From Thermoflavifilum sp. (lineage in GTDB: Bacteria; Bacteroidota; Bacteroidia; Chitinophagales; Chitinophagaceae), in NCBI GenBank assembly GCA_019683625.1, contig JADGHY010000010.1, forward strand, positions 1 to 19,534: a stretch of DNA of 19,534 bases, given 5' to 3'. Positions 1 to 6,966 of the stretch are shown one piece after another. Numbering within the stretch: position 1 is the stretch's first letter; the number at the start of each line of letters is the position of its first letter. The notes beneath the pieces were generated by a model. That model ran no database searches. It was not told the origin of the DNA and saw only the letters and a list, made by a program, of their open reading frames with translations. Made by a program: the position numbers and the translations under genes.

Positions 1-257
1 ATTCAATGGCTATTTATGGGTTTGGATGCCGCAAAATTACATTTATCCTGCATCCCAGCATCTTTTAAAATTATTGTTATTCATGCTATCCTGAGTGTGG
101 AAAATTTTTTCGATCACGAATAAAATAAAAACTCATTCCTTGCCAATGAAAAATTAGAGTAGCCCGCGAAAATAAAGGGAACACGACTTTTTTTAATGAT
201 TTCGCCTGTATAGTTACCGAAAATCAATGAATTTCTTTATAGCTTTGCCGCATTTGC
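1..257. other. Left edge, no assignable gene
   Basis: AT-rich stretch before the first gene. One + strand frame is open from base 1 to a TAA at 121-123 (40 codons) and another from base 2 to a TGA at 92-94. Either could be the tail of a gene starting outside the window, but neither translation is recognisable. I see no tRNA and no strong terminator here. The last 20 bases hold a possible promoter box for the next gene, listed separately. Confidence 0.5.
240..247 (+). promoter_or_regulatory. Possible Bacteroidota -7 box before gtrA-like gene
   Basis: TAGCTTTG matches the Bacteroidota -7 consensus TAnnTTTG exactly. It lies 10 bases before the ATG at 258, which would leave a leader of only a few bases. 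No TTTG -33 box is seen at the usual 19-21 base spacing, so this is a weak call. Confidence 0.3.
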
Positions 258-755
258 ATGTTTATGCGCATCAGAGAAGTTATTCTTCAGATCATTGATT
301 TTTTCTATTGGCCGGTATTTCGTTCCTGGATACCGTTGCGCACTTTCCGATATTTGTTTTGCGGAAGCTTTTCCAATGCAGTGGATATTGTGATGTACTT
401 TATCAGCTATCATTTTATCTTGCATGAACAGATGCTGCATCTGGGATTCATCACCATCAGTGCACCCATAGCAGCCTTTTTAATGGCCTTCTGTGTGAGC
501 TTTCCCACCGGATTTTCATTATCAAAATTCATAGTATTTCCTGAATCTGATTTGAGCGGGCGCGTGCAGTTGTTCCGTTATTTATTGCTTGTGGGTATTT
601 GCATCATACTGAATTATGTGTTTTTAAAATTATTTGTGAACATACTGCACTGGTATCCCACGCTGGGTAAGGTAGCCACCACATTACTGGTAGCCACGTT
701 CAGCTTTCTCACCCAAAAACATTTCACGTTTCGCATCAGAACTCAGCCGGTATAG
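258..755 (+). CDS. GtrA family membrane protein
   Basis: A 165-residue, very hydrophobic protein with four predicted membrane segments, at about residues 30-52, 64-90, 105-127 and 136-155. The layout and motifs fit the GtrA family: an FRYLF-type start to the first helix, a Phe/Ser-rich loop around residues 82-96, and a C-terminal stretch ending in a FLTQKHFTF-type motif. Family members are inner-membrane proteins linked to cell-surface polysaccharide synthesis, and some are thought to help move lipid-linked sugars across the membrane. The substrate cannot be told here. The start is ATG 258; ATG 264 (MRIRE) is equally possible. It converges on thymidine kinase with 27 bases between the stop codons. 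Envelope-sugar genes nearby fit a role in glycan assembly, but it is not in their operon. Confidence 0.8.
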   Translation: MFMRIREVILQIIDFFYWPVFRSWIPLRTFRYLFCGSFSNAVDIVMYFISYHFILHEQMLHLGFITISAPIAAFLMAFCVSFPTGFSLSKFIVFPESDLSGRVQLFRYLLLVGICIILNYVFLKLFVNILHWYPTLGKVATTLLVATFSFLTQKHFTFRIRTQPV

Positions 756-768
756 CAGTGTTGTGCTG

Positions 769-782
769 CCCTTGAAAAAGGG
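769..782. terminator. Small hairpin between convergent genes
   Basis: CCCTT and AAGGG form a 5-bp stem around a GAAA tetraloop, exactly in the gap between the two convergent stop codons. There is no T-run on either side. It could help end transcription, but the stem is short and the call is weak. Confidence 0.25.
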
Positions 783-1352
783 TTACTTGCCCTCGAGGAA
801 GCATTTGCGGCAGCGAGGTTCATAAATATCTTTTTCACCGAGCAACACCGTTTGTTCATGAGTGGTTTTGCGATAGGAATAGCTTGCGATATTGCCACAG
901 CGCACACAGATAGCATGGAGTTTGGTGATGTATTCTGCTTTAGCCAGCAAAGCCGGCATGGGCCCGAAGGGACGGCCCTGATAGTCCATATCTAATCCGG
1001 CCACGATAACCCTGATCCCCCGGAAAGCAAGCTGGTCACATACCTCAGGCAAACCTTCATCGAAAAACTGGGCTTCATCAATGCCAATCACCTGAGCGTC
1101 TCCGCAAAGCAATAACAGCTGGTGGGAATGATGAATGGGAACGGAAGGAATGCTGTTTTCATCATGCGAAACAATATGCTCTTCATGATACCGTACATCA
1201 ATGGCGGGCTTAAAAATTTGTACTTTTTGCTGGGCAATTTGCACCCGGCGCAAACGACGGATGAGTTCTTCGGTTTTGCCGGAAAACATGGAGCCACAAA
1301 TGACCTCAATCCAGCCCATATTTTCATTCGGCATGATCGGTTCAATAAACAT
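783..1352 (-). CDS. tdk: Thymidine kinase (type II)
   Basis: This 189-residue protein phosphorylates thymidine to dTMP with ATP in the cytoplasmic pyrimidine salvage pathway. The P-loop GSMFSGKT spans residues 20-27. The IDEAQFF motif at 91-97 contains the likely catalytic Glu93. Four cysteines (149, 152, 181, 184) form the structural zinc site of type II (human TK1-like) kinases. Length and motifs are complete. The start at 1352 gives MFIEPIMPNENMGWIEV, which matches the variable short N-terminus of Bacteroidota relatives; in-frame ATGs at 1334 and 1319 are alternatives. The gene diverges from the uncharacterised gene at 1391, with 38 bases between the two starts and no clear promoter box in that gap. 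Confidence 0.96.
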   Translation of the reverse strand: MFIEPIMPNENMGWIEVICGSMFSGKTEELIRRLRRVQIAQQKVQIFKPAIDVRYHEEHIVSHDENSIPSVPIHHSHQLLLLCGDAQVIGIDEAQFFDEGLPEVCDQLAFRGIRVIVAGLDMDYQGRPFGPMPALLAKAEYITKLHAICVRCGNIASYSYRKTTHEQTVLLGEKDIYEPRCRKCFLEGK

Positions 1353-1390
1353 AATATCCGATTTTTGTATCGTGTTTGAACGAATTTACC

Positions 1391-2020
1391 ATGCAAATTC
1401 CACCTGAAATTGGTATCCTCATTGACCGGTTGCATAGCTTAAAAGAGCAACAAGCCGAATTACCCAGCCTGCTAAGCTGCACCCACGAGCTGTATCAACA
1501 GCTGTTGCAAGCGATAACCGCTCAACATTTGCAGGCCAGCCAGCCTCGGGCTTCGCGGATATCGGTGATTGCGCCTGAACGCCCAAACTCCGCTGCATCC
1601 GGATCAGTGGCTTCGGCACCCGAATCTCCTTCAGTTTCCCCTTTACAAACTCCCCAGCCTACCCAACCCACACCCTTGCTTCAGGAAATCAATGAACGCA
1701 TCGGCATCCAAACGCCTTCCCTGAACGAGCGCCTTAAACAACCAGCCACCGAATTGGCCGAAAAACTCAGCCACACGCCTATTCCCGACTTGCGCAAAGC
1801 CATTGGTATCAACGATCGGTTTCTGTTCCTCACCGAATTGTTTCAGCACGATCAACTGGCCTATGAGCAAGCTATTGAAACCCTTAACCGCTGCGCCTCC
1901 TGGGAAGAAGCTCATCAATGGATTACCGATCACCTGCAATCCCGCTACCAATGGCAAATCCACCATCCTGCAGTTCAGGCATTTTTCGACACGGTCAAAA
2001 AACGATTCTCCACCAAATAG
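1391..2020 (+). CDS. Uncharacterised protein with a Bacteroidota-type C-terminal domain
   Basis: I do not know a function for this 209-residue protein. Residues 1-50 are helical and Gln/Leu-rich, possibly a short coiled coil. Residues 50-95 are a Pro/Ser/Thr/Gln-rich linker that is probably disordered. Residues 132-209 are a compact region starting IPDLRKAIGINDRFLF and continuing through TELFQHDQ, AYEQAIETLN and a Trp-containing segment to KKRFS. I recall similar C-terminal regions (the DLR.AIGINDKF pattern) in many unnamed Bacteroidota proteins. No signal peptide or membrane segment is seen, so it is probably cytoplasmic. I chose ATG 1391; an in-frame TTG at 1376 would add five residues. The 3' end overlaps the convergent Kdo transferase gene by 46 bases. 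Confidence 0.8.
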   Translation: MQIPPEIGILIDRLHSLKEQQAELPSLLSCTHELYQQLLQAITAQHLQASQPRASRISVIAPERPNSAASGSVASAPESPSVSPLQTPQPTQPTPLLQEINERIGIQTPSLNERLKQPATELAEKLSHTPIPDLRKAIGINDRFLFLTELFQHDQLAYEQAIETLNRCASWEEAHQWITDHLQSRYQWQIHHPAVQAFFDTVKKRFSTK

Positions 2021-3249
2021 CGCATAATCCTGCCAGTGGCACCGGCATGGGCTTCCACATAGTTTCTGGCCAATCTGCCCATTTCATCCAGCTTAGCCTC
2101 CTTCAGGTTTTGCAACACCCGATCCAGGGACATGCTATCGTTTACCGGAAAGGCTACTCCCAACGATACCAGATCACAGGCTTCCCGGAAATGTTGGTAA
2201 TGCGGGCCAAAGATCACCGGAATCCCATACACAGCCGCTTCCAGCACATTGTGAATACCTGCCCCGAATCCGCCTCCCACATAAGCCATCCCGCCGTAAG
2301 CATATAACCTGGATAATAGTCCCACACGATCTACAATCAGCAAACTATAACCCTCCAGAACCTGTTCTGGCGCAGCTTCCAGGGCACTGAAACGAATCGC
2401 TTTCCCAGGCCAGGCCTTGAGCAGCTGTGCAATCCGGTTTTCATGCACTTCATGGGGCACCAGCATCAGGGGGTCTTCTACCGGCTTTTGTCGGGCATAA
2501 TCCAACCACAATGCCTCATCCTCGGGCCAGCTACTCCCCACCACAATGGCCTTCCGGCCCTGCAGAAAAGCTTCAATCAATCCAGGCCTGGCCGGAGGCT
2601 GCCATTGTCGGGCAATCTGCAATACCCGGTCGAATCGGGTATCCCCTCCCACCTCAACCTGATGGATGCCATGCTGCAAAAGCCACTGTTTAGAAAATTC
2701 GTCCTGTACAAAAATATAAGTAAACCTCCGCAGCAGCCGCATCAGAAATGGCATGTATAGCGCAGAAAAAAAGGACTGATGCCCAAACCGGGCCGAGATT
2801 AGGATACCGGGGATATGCTGCCGGCGGAGTGCCCGAATATATCCATACCAGAAATCATATTTCACAAATAAAGCCAGCTGGGGTTGAAGCCAATGCAAAA
2901 AGGCTTCTGCCCGACCCGGTAAATCGGCCGGCAGATAGAGCACCAGATCGGGCAGGGAATCCGTCTTCCGGGCATCATATCCCGAAGGAGAAAAGAAGCT
3001 GAGGATGAGAAAAGCATGAGGACAATGTTTGCGAATGGCTTCCAACACGGGCCTGCCCTGTTCATATTCTCCTGCCGAAGCACAATGCATCCAAATCCGC
3101 TGCCTGCCTTGCGGAAGTTCCCATGTTGCCATCTGCTGGCGCTGCTGCCGGCGCCCTTCGAGCCAACGCCGGGCCTTGGGCATCCACCAGGCCGCAACCC
3201 TGATGCCCAACACGTAAAACCAGATTCCCAGATGATAAAGCCAGCGCAT
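1975..3249 (-). CDS. waaA: 3-deoxy-D-manno-octulosonic acid (Kdo) transferase
   Basis: Transfers Kdo from CMP-Kdo to the lipid A precursor, the first step of the lipopolysaccharide inner core, at the cytoplasmic face of the inner membrane. The protein has 424 residues from this start. An N-terminal hydrophobic stretch (about 3-22) can anchor it. HCASAGEYEQG at 56-66 contains the presumed catalytic Glu61. GDTRFDR (202-208), VPHE (264-267) and the nucleotide-binding GGGFGAGIHNVLE (325-337) are typical of the family (GT30). The start at 3249 (MRWLYHLGIWFY) matches where Bacteroidota relatives begin. The frame stays open to an upstream ATG at 3321, adding 24 residues that do not look like the family. 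It diverges from the sugar aminotransferase gene and shows that the organism makes a Kdo-containing envelope. Confidence 0.94.
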   Translation of the reverse strand: MRWLYHLGIWFYVLGIRVAAWWMPKARRWLEGRRQQRQQMATWELPQGRQRIWMHCASAGEYEQGRPVLEAIRKHCPHAFLILSFFSPSGYDARKTDSLPDLVLYLPADLPGRAEAFLHWLQPQLALFVKYDFWYGYIRALRRQHIPGILISARFGHQSFFSALYMPFLMRLLRRFTYIFVQDEFSKQWLLQHGIHQVEVGGDTRFDRVLQIARQWQPPARPGLIEAFLQGRKAIVVGSSWPEDEALWLDYARQKPVEDPLMLVPHEVHENRIAQLLKAWPGKAIRFSALEAAPEQVLEGYSLLIVDRVGLLSRLYAYGGMAYVGGGFGAGIHNVLEAAVYGIPVIFGPHYQHFREACDLVSLGVAFPVNDSMSLDRVLQNLKEAKLDEMGRLARNYVEAHAGATGRIMRYLVENRFLTVSKNA

Positions 3250-3340
3250 TGCCGGCAAAAATACTCCCTTCCAGCCATAACACGGGCTCATTCGAGTAAA
3301 TCCCTCTCTTTTGCCGCTCATCCCTCTGCCTGTATTTTAG

Positions 3341-3348
3341 TAAGTTTG
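3341..3348 (+). promoter_or_regulatory. Probable Bacteroidota -7 box before the aminotransferase
   Basis: TAAGTTTG fits the TAnnTTTG consensus and lies 27 bases before the chosen ATG at 3376, giving a plausible leader of about 20 bases. The nearest upstream TTTG (3310-3313) is 27 bases away, longer than the usual 19-21, so the -33 element is not convincing. Confidence 0.45.
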
Positions 3349-3375
3349 CCTTCCATCTGATAATTGAACCACATC

Positions 3376-4527
3376 ATGCATACGCCCATTCAAATGGTTG
3401 ACCTGAAAAGGCAATATCAAAAAATTAAAACTGAAATTGACGAAGCCATATCCGAGGTGCTGGAACATTGCACCTTTATCCAGGGGCCTCAGGTGAAGAG
3501 ATTTGCCGATAATCTGCAACACTATTTGCAAGTGAAACATGTTATTCCCTGCGCCAATGGCACGGATGCCCTGCAGATTGCCTTGATGGCGCTGGAATTG
3601 CAACCCGGCGACGAAGTGATTACCCCTTCATTTACCTACATAGCTACAGCTGAAGTCATCGCTTTGCTGAAAGCCAAGCCGGTATTTGTAGATGTGGATC
3701 CCCACACGTTTTGCTTAGATCTGGAAGCCGTCAGCCAGGCCATCACCCCGCGGACACGGGCCATTGTGCCCGTGCATTTGTTTGGCCAGAGTGTGGACAT
3801 GCAACCTTTGCTGGCTTTGGCAGAAGCCCACCAGCTGCCCGTTATTGAAGACAATGCCCAGGCTATTGGCTGCACTTACCGTTTTGCCGATGGTTCTGCC
3901 AAAAAAACGGGCACCATGGGGCTCATAGGCTGCACCTCTTTTTTCCCATCCAAAAACCTAGGCGCCTATGGCGATGGCGGGGCTATATGCACCGACGATG
4001 ATGCACTGGCCGAGAAAATGCGCATGATAGCCAACCATGGCCAAAGTAAACGCTATTACCACGATCTGGTGGGCTGTAATTCCCGACTGGATAGCATACA
4101 AGCTGCTATCTTGGATGTGAAACTGCGTTATCTGGATCAATATATTGCTGCTCGCCAGCAAGCTGCAAACCGCTACGATGCCGGCTTTGCAGATATCCCA
4201 GCTATCACCGTGCCCTATCGCGCTCCTTATTGTTCCCACGTATTCCATCAATATACCATCCTGGTGCCCCCCGAGCAAAGGGATGCGCTTCAGCAGTATT
4301 TATCCCAACAGGGTATCCCTACCATGATTTATTATCCGGTTCCCTGCCACCAGCAAAAAATGTTTAGTTCCCTGCCTTATATTGCCCATTCCCTAAAAAC
4401 AACCGAATGGCTTTCAGCCCGCGTTTTATCTTTACCCATGCATACAGAACTCGATGAGGCACAACAGGATTTTATCATTGAACATATTCGCCGTTTTTTC
4501 ACAAAAGCATACCCTCAACAGCCATAA
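3376..4527 (+). CDS. DegT/DnrJ/EryC1/StrS-type sugar aminotransferase
   Basis: A 383-residue fold-type I PLP enzyme that transfers an amino group, usually from glutamate, to a keto-sugar nucleotide. The PLP-binding Lys193 lies in SFFPSKNLGAYGDGG. VIEDNAQAIG supplies the cofactor-contacting Asp, and NGTDALQIAL the phosphate-binding N-terminal motif. The closest match I recall is the WbpE/WlbC-like group (3-keto-glucuronate aminotransferases) rather than ArnB, but the substrate is not proven. ATG 3376 gives MHTPIQMVDLKRQY, a typical start; an in-frame TTG at 3364 would add four residues. A 133-base gap separates it from ugd, so it may be a separate transcription unit or the head of the same operon. 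No 3-ketoreductase or N-acetyltransferase partner is visible here. Confidence 0.88.
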   Translation: MHTPIQMVDLKRQYQKIKTEIDEAISEVLEHCTFIQGPQVKRFADNLQHYLQVKHVIPCANGTDALQIALMALELQPGDEVITPSFTYIATAEVIALLKAKPVFVDVDPHTFCLDLEAVSQAITPRTRAIVPVHLFGQSVDMQPLLALAEAHQLPVIEDNAQAIGCTYRFADGSAKKTGTMGLIGCTSFFPSKNLGAYGDGGAICTDDDALAEKMRMIANHGQSKRYYHDLVGCNSRLDSIQAAILDVKLRYLDQYIAARQQAANRYDAGFADIPAITVPYRAPYCSHVFHQYTILVPPEQRDALQQYLSQQGIPTMIYYPVPCHQQKMFSSLPYIAHSLKTTEWLSARVLSLPMHTELDEAQQDFIIEHIRRFFTKAYPQQP

Positions 4528-4636
4528 CGATCATGTTGCTTATCCACGATGACATGCACTTGCAGCCAGAAATCTTATACCTGTTTCCCTGTCAGGCAAA
4601 CTTCTGCTTATCAAAATCCATATTTCATTTTAATGG

Positions 4637-4650
4637 TTTTACATGTAAAA
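4637..4650. promoter_or_regulatory. 14-base perfect palindrome before ugd
   Basis: TTTTACATGTAAAA reads the same on both strands and ends 10 bases before the ugd ATG. It could be an operator for a dimeric regulator or a start-proximal hairpin. About one such 14-mer is expected by chance in a window this size, so position is the main argument. Confidence 0.35.
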
Positions 4651-4660
4651 TGTTAGCCCC

Positions 4661-5971
4661 ATGAAAATTACAATTGTAGGCACAGGCTATGTAGGCCTGG
4701 TTACCGGCACCTGTTTTGCTGAAAGTGGCAATCACGTTAGCTGTGTGGATGTAGATCAGGAAAAAGTAGATAAGTTGAGCCATGGCGTAATCACCATTTA
4801 TGAGCCTGGGCTGGAAAAGCTTTTCCAGCGCAACCTCCGCGATGGACGACTGCATTTTACCAGTTCCCTGGAAGAAGGTGTTGACGAATCAGACGTGATT
4901 TTCCTGGCCTTGCCCACACCTCCCGGTGCAAACGGGGAGGCCGACTTGTCCTATGTCTTACAGGTGGCCGAACAATTAGGCAAATTGTTGAAAAAATATG
5001 CTGTCATCGTGGCCAAAAGTACCGTGCCGGTGGGCACCTGTGCCAAGGTCAAGGAAACTGTTTCCCGGCATGCTCGGGTGGAGTTTGATGTGGTTTCTAA
5101 TCCGGAATTTCTGCGGGAAGGCGTGGCCGTGGAAGATTTCATGAAGCCCGACCGGGTGGTGATTGGAACAGATTCCGAGCGTGCACGCAAAATCATGTAT
5201 GAATTATATGCTCCTTTTGTGCGGCAAGGCAATCCCATCTTATTCATGGATATCCCTTCTGCCGAACTAACCAAATACGCGGCCAATGCCTTCTTGGCGA
5301 TGAAGATTTCATTCATGAATGAAATTGCCATTTTATGCGAACGCCTCGGAGCCAATGTGGATATGGTACGAAAAGGCATAGGCAGTGATACCCGTATTGG
5401 CAAACGCTTTCTGTTCCCCGGTATTGGTTATGGCGGCAGCTGCTTCCCAAAAGACGTCCAGGCACTGGTACAATCAGCCCGATGTGTGGGATATGATTTT
5501 AAAATCCTGCAGGCCGTCATGGAGGTTAACGAACGGCAAAAAACCTACCTGATTCCCTCAATCCTGAAATATTTCAATGGCGATATTCACGGGAAACATT
5601 TTGCCGTGTGGGGCCTGGCTTTCAAACCCAATACCGACGATATCCGCGAAGCACCCAGCCTGTATATGATCCGCGAATTGCTTGCCCATGGAGCCACCAT
5701 CAGGGCCTTTGATCCGGAAGCCATGCATAATGTACGCAAGCAATTAGGCGACCAGATTGAATATGCAAAAGATCAATACCATTGCCTGGAAGGTGCCGAT
5801 GCCTTGATTATTGCCACCGAATGGAATGAATTCCGTACACCTGACTTCGATCGCATGCGAGCCTTACTGAAACAAAAGGTTATTTTTGATGGCCGAAACC
5901 TGTTTGAACTGGAGAAAATGCAGGAAGAGGGAATGCATTATATCAGCATTGGTCGTAAACCGGTTTTGTAA
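4661..5971 (+). CDS. ugd: UDP-glucose 6-dehydrogenase
   Basis: Oxidises UDP-glucose to UDP-glucuronate with two NAD+, in the cytoplasm. The protein has 436 residues, the normal family length. The NAD-binding GTGYVGLV begins at residue 7. The middle domain carries KYAANAFLAMKISFMNEIA. The catalytic Cys261 sits in YGGSCFPKD, and the C-terminal UDP-binding domain contains WGLAFKPNTDDIREAPS. A GDP-mannose or UDP-GlcNAc dehydrogenase is a less likely reading. The next gene, 21 bases downstream, encodes the enzyme that consumes UDP-glucuronate, which supports the assignment. Two 20-base perfect palindromes lie inside the gene (4810-4829 and 5306-5325). No clear -7 box is seen upstream. Confidence 0.93.
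   Translation: MKITIVGTGYVGLVTGTCFAESGNHVSCVDVDQEKVDKLSHGVITIYEPGLEKLFQRNLRDGRLHFTSSLEEGVDESDVIFLALPTPPGANGEADLSYVLQVAEQLGKLLKKYAVIVAKSTVPVGTCAKVKETVSRHARVEFDVVSNPEFLREGVAVEDFMKPDRVVIGTDSERARKIMYELYAPFVRQGNPILFMDIPSAELTKYAANAFLAMKISFMNEIAILCERLGANVDMVRKGIGSDTRIGKRFLFPGIGYGGSCFPKDVQALVQSARCVGYDFKILQAVMEVNERQKTYLIPSILKYFNGDIHGKHFAVWGLAFKPNTDDIREAPSLYMIRELLAHGATIRAFDPEAMHNVRKQLGDQIEYAKDQYHCLEGADALIIATEWNEFRTPDFDRMRALLKQKVIFDGRNLFELEKMQEEGMHYISIGRKPVL
4810..4829. repeat. 20-base perfect palindrome inside ugd (first)
   Basis: GCTGGAAAAGCTTTTCCAGC is fully self-complementary and spans codons 50-57 of ugd. In RNA it could form a hairpin, and in DNA a two-fold symmetric binding site. Confidence 0.6.
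5306..5325. repeat. 20-base perfect palindrome inside ugd (second)
   Basis: ATTTCATTCATGAATGAAAT is fully self-complementary and covers codons 216-222, which encode the conserved ISFMNEI segment. Its sequence is unrelated to the first palindrome. Confidence 0.6.
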
Positions 5972-5992
5972 ACAGCAAAAGCATCTGCCACC

Positions 5993-6961
5993 ATGGAAAG
6001 GAAACGCATTCTCATCACCGGAGCTGCAGGTTTTTTAGGCTCACATCTTTGCGACCGCTTTGTCCAGGAAGGGTTTCACGTGATTGGCATGGATAACCTG
6101 CTCACGGGTAGCCTGCGCAATATCGAACATTTGTTCCCCCTGGAAAACTTCGAGTTTTATTATCACGATGTCACGAAATTCGTGCATGTGCCGGGCAAGC
6201 TGGATTATATCCTGCATTTTGCTTCTCCGGCAAGCCCTATTGATTATTTGCAAAAGCCCATTCAAACCTTGAAGGTGGGTTCATTAGGCACCCATAATCT
6301 GCTGGGACTGGCCAAGGAGAAAAAGGCAAGAATCCTGGTCGCGTCCACCTCAGAGGTCTATGGTGATCCGGAAGTGCATCCGCAACCGGAAGAATATTGG
6401 GGGCACGTGAATCCCGTGGGGCCCCGTGGTGTGTATGATGAAGCCAAACGTTTTATGGAATCCATTACCATGGCCTATCATAACTTCCACGGGCTGGAAA
6501 CCAGGATCGTGCGCATCTTCAACACCTATGGCCCGCGTATGCGCCTCAACGACGGCCGGGCCTTGCCGGCCTTCATGACCCAGGCCCTCACCGGCCAAGA
6601 CCTCACCGTGTTTGGCGATGGATCCCAAACCCGCTCTTTCTGTTATGTTTCCGATCTGGTAGAAGGCATCTATCGGTTGCTGTTCAGCGATTATCATCTG
6701 CCCATGAATATTGGCAATCCGGATGAAATTTCCTTGTTGGATTTTGCAAAAGAAATTCTGGAACTCACGGGCAGCAAACAAAAAATCGTGTTCAAACCTT
6801 TGCCAACAGATGATCCCAAACAGCGCCGGCCCGACATCACCAAAGCCCGCACCATTTTAGGTTGGGAACCTAAGGTAAGCCGTCGTGAAGGCTTAAGGCT
6901 CACCCTGGAATATTTCAAAAAACATTTGCATGAAAGCTTAGCTTCTTCTCAAAATCCTTAA
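5993..6961 (+). CDS. uxs: UDP-glucuronate decarboxylase (UDP-xylose synthase)
   Basis: An extended short-chain dehydrogenase of 322 residues that converts UDP-glucuronate to UDP-xylose with bound NAD+, through a 4-keto intermediate. The Rossmann motif GAAGFLG is at residues 10-16. HFASPASPIDY, STSEVYGDP and NPVGPRGVYDEAKR are signatures of the UXS family; Tyr148 and Lys152 form the catalytic YxxxK pair. RIFNTYGPRM and DGSQTRSFCYVSDLV follow in the usual order. It begins 21 bases after ugd, which supplies its substrate, and ends 5 bases before rfbB, so it is almost certainly co-transcribed with both. The product suggests xylose in a surface glycan. Some relatives release the 4-keto-pentose instead, which sequence cannot exclude. 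Confidence 0.92.
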   Translation: MERKRILITGAAGFLGSHLCDRFVQEGFHVIGMDNLLTGSLRNIEHLFPLENFEFYYHDVTKFVHVPGKLDYILHFASPASPIDYLQKPIQTLKVGSLGTHNLLGLAKEKKARILVASTSEVYGDPEVHPQPEEYWGHVNPVGPRGVYDEAKRFMESITMAYHNFHGLETRIVRIFNTYGPRMRLNDGRALPAFMTQALTGQDLTVFGDGSQTRSFCYVSDLVEGIYRLLFSDYHLPMNIGNPDEISLLDFAKEILELTGSKQKIVFKPLPTDDPKQRRPDITKARTILGWEPKVSRREGLRLTLEYFKKHLHESLASSQNP

Positions 6962-6966
6962 TACCT

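Noticed and set aside
32..39. TAATTTTG on the - strand, a possible -7 box for a gene leaving the window to the left
   Set aside because: No -33 partner at the right spacing and no gene in view to support it.
3250..3321. A 24-residue N-terminal extension of the Kdo transferase
   Set aside because: The residues do not resemble the family N-terminus, which begins at the MRWLYHLGIWFY segment. An open run of 24 codons can occur by chance.
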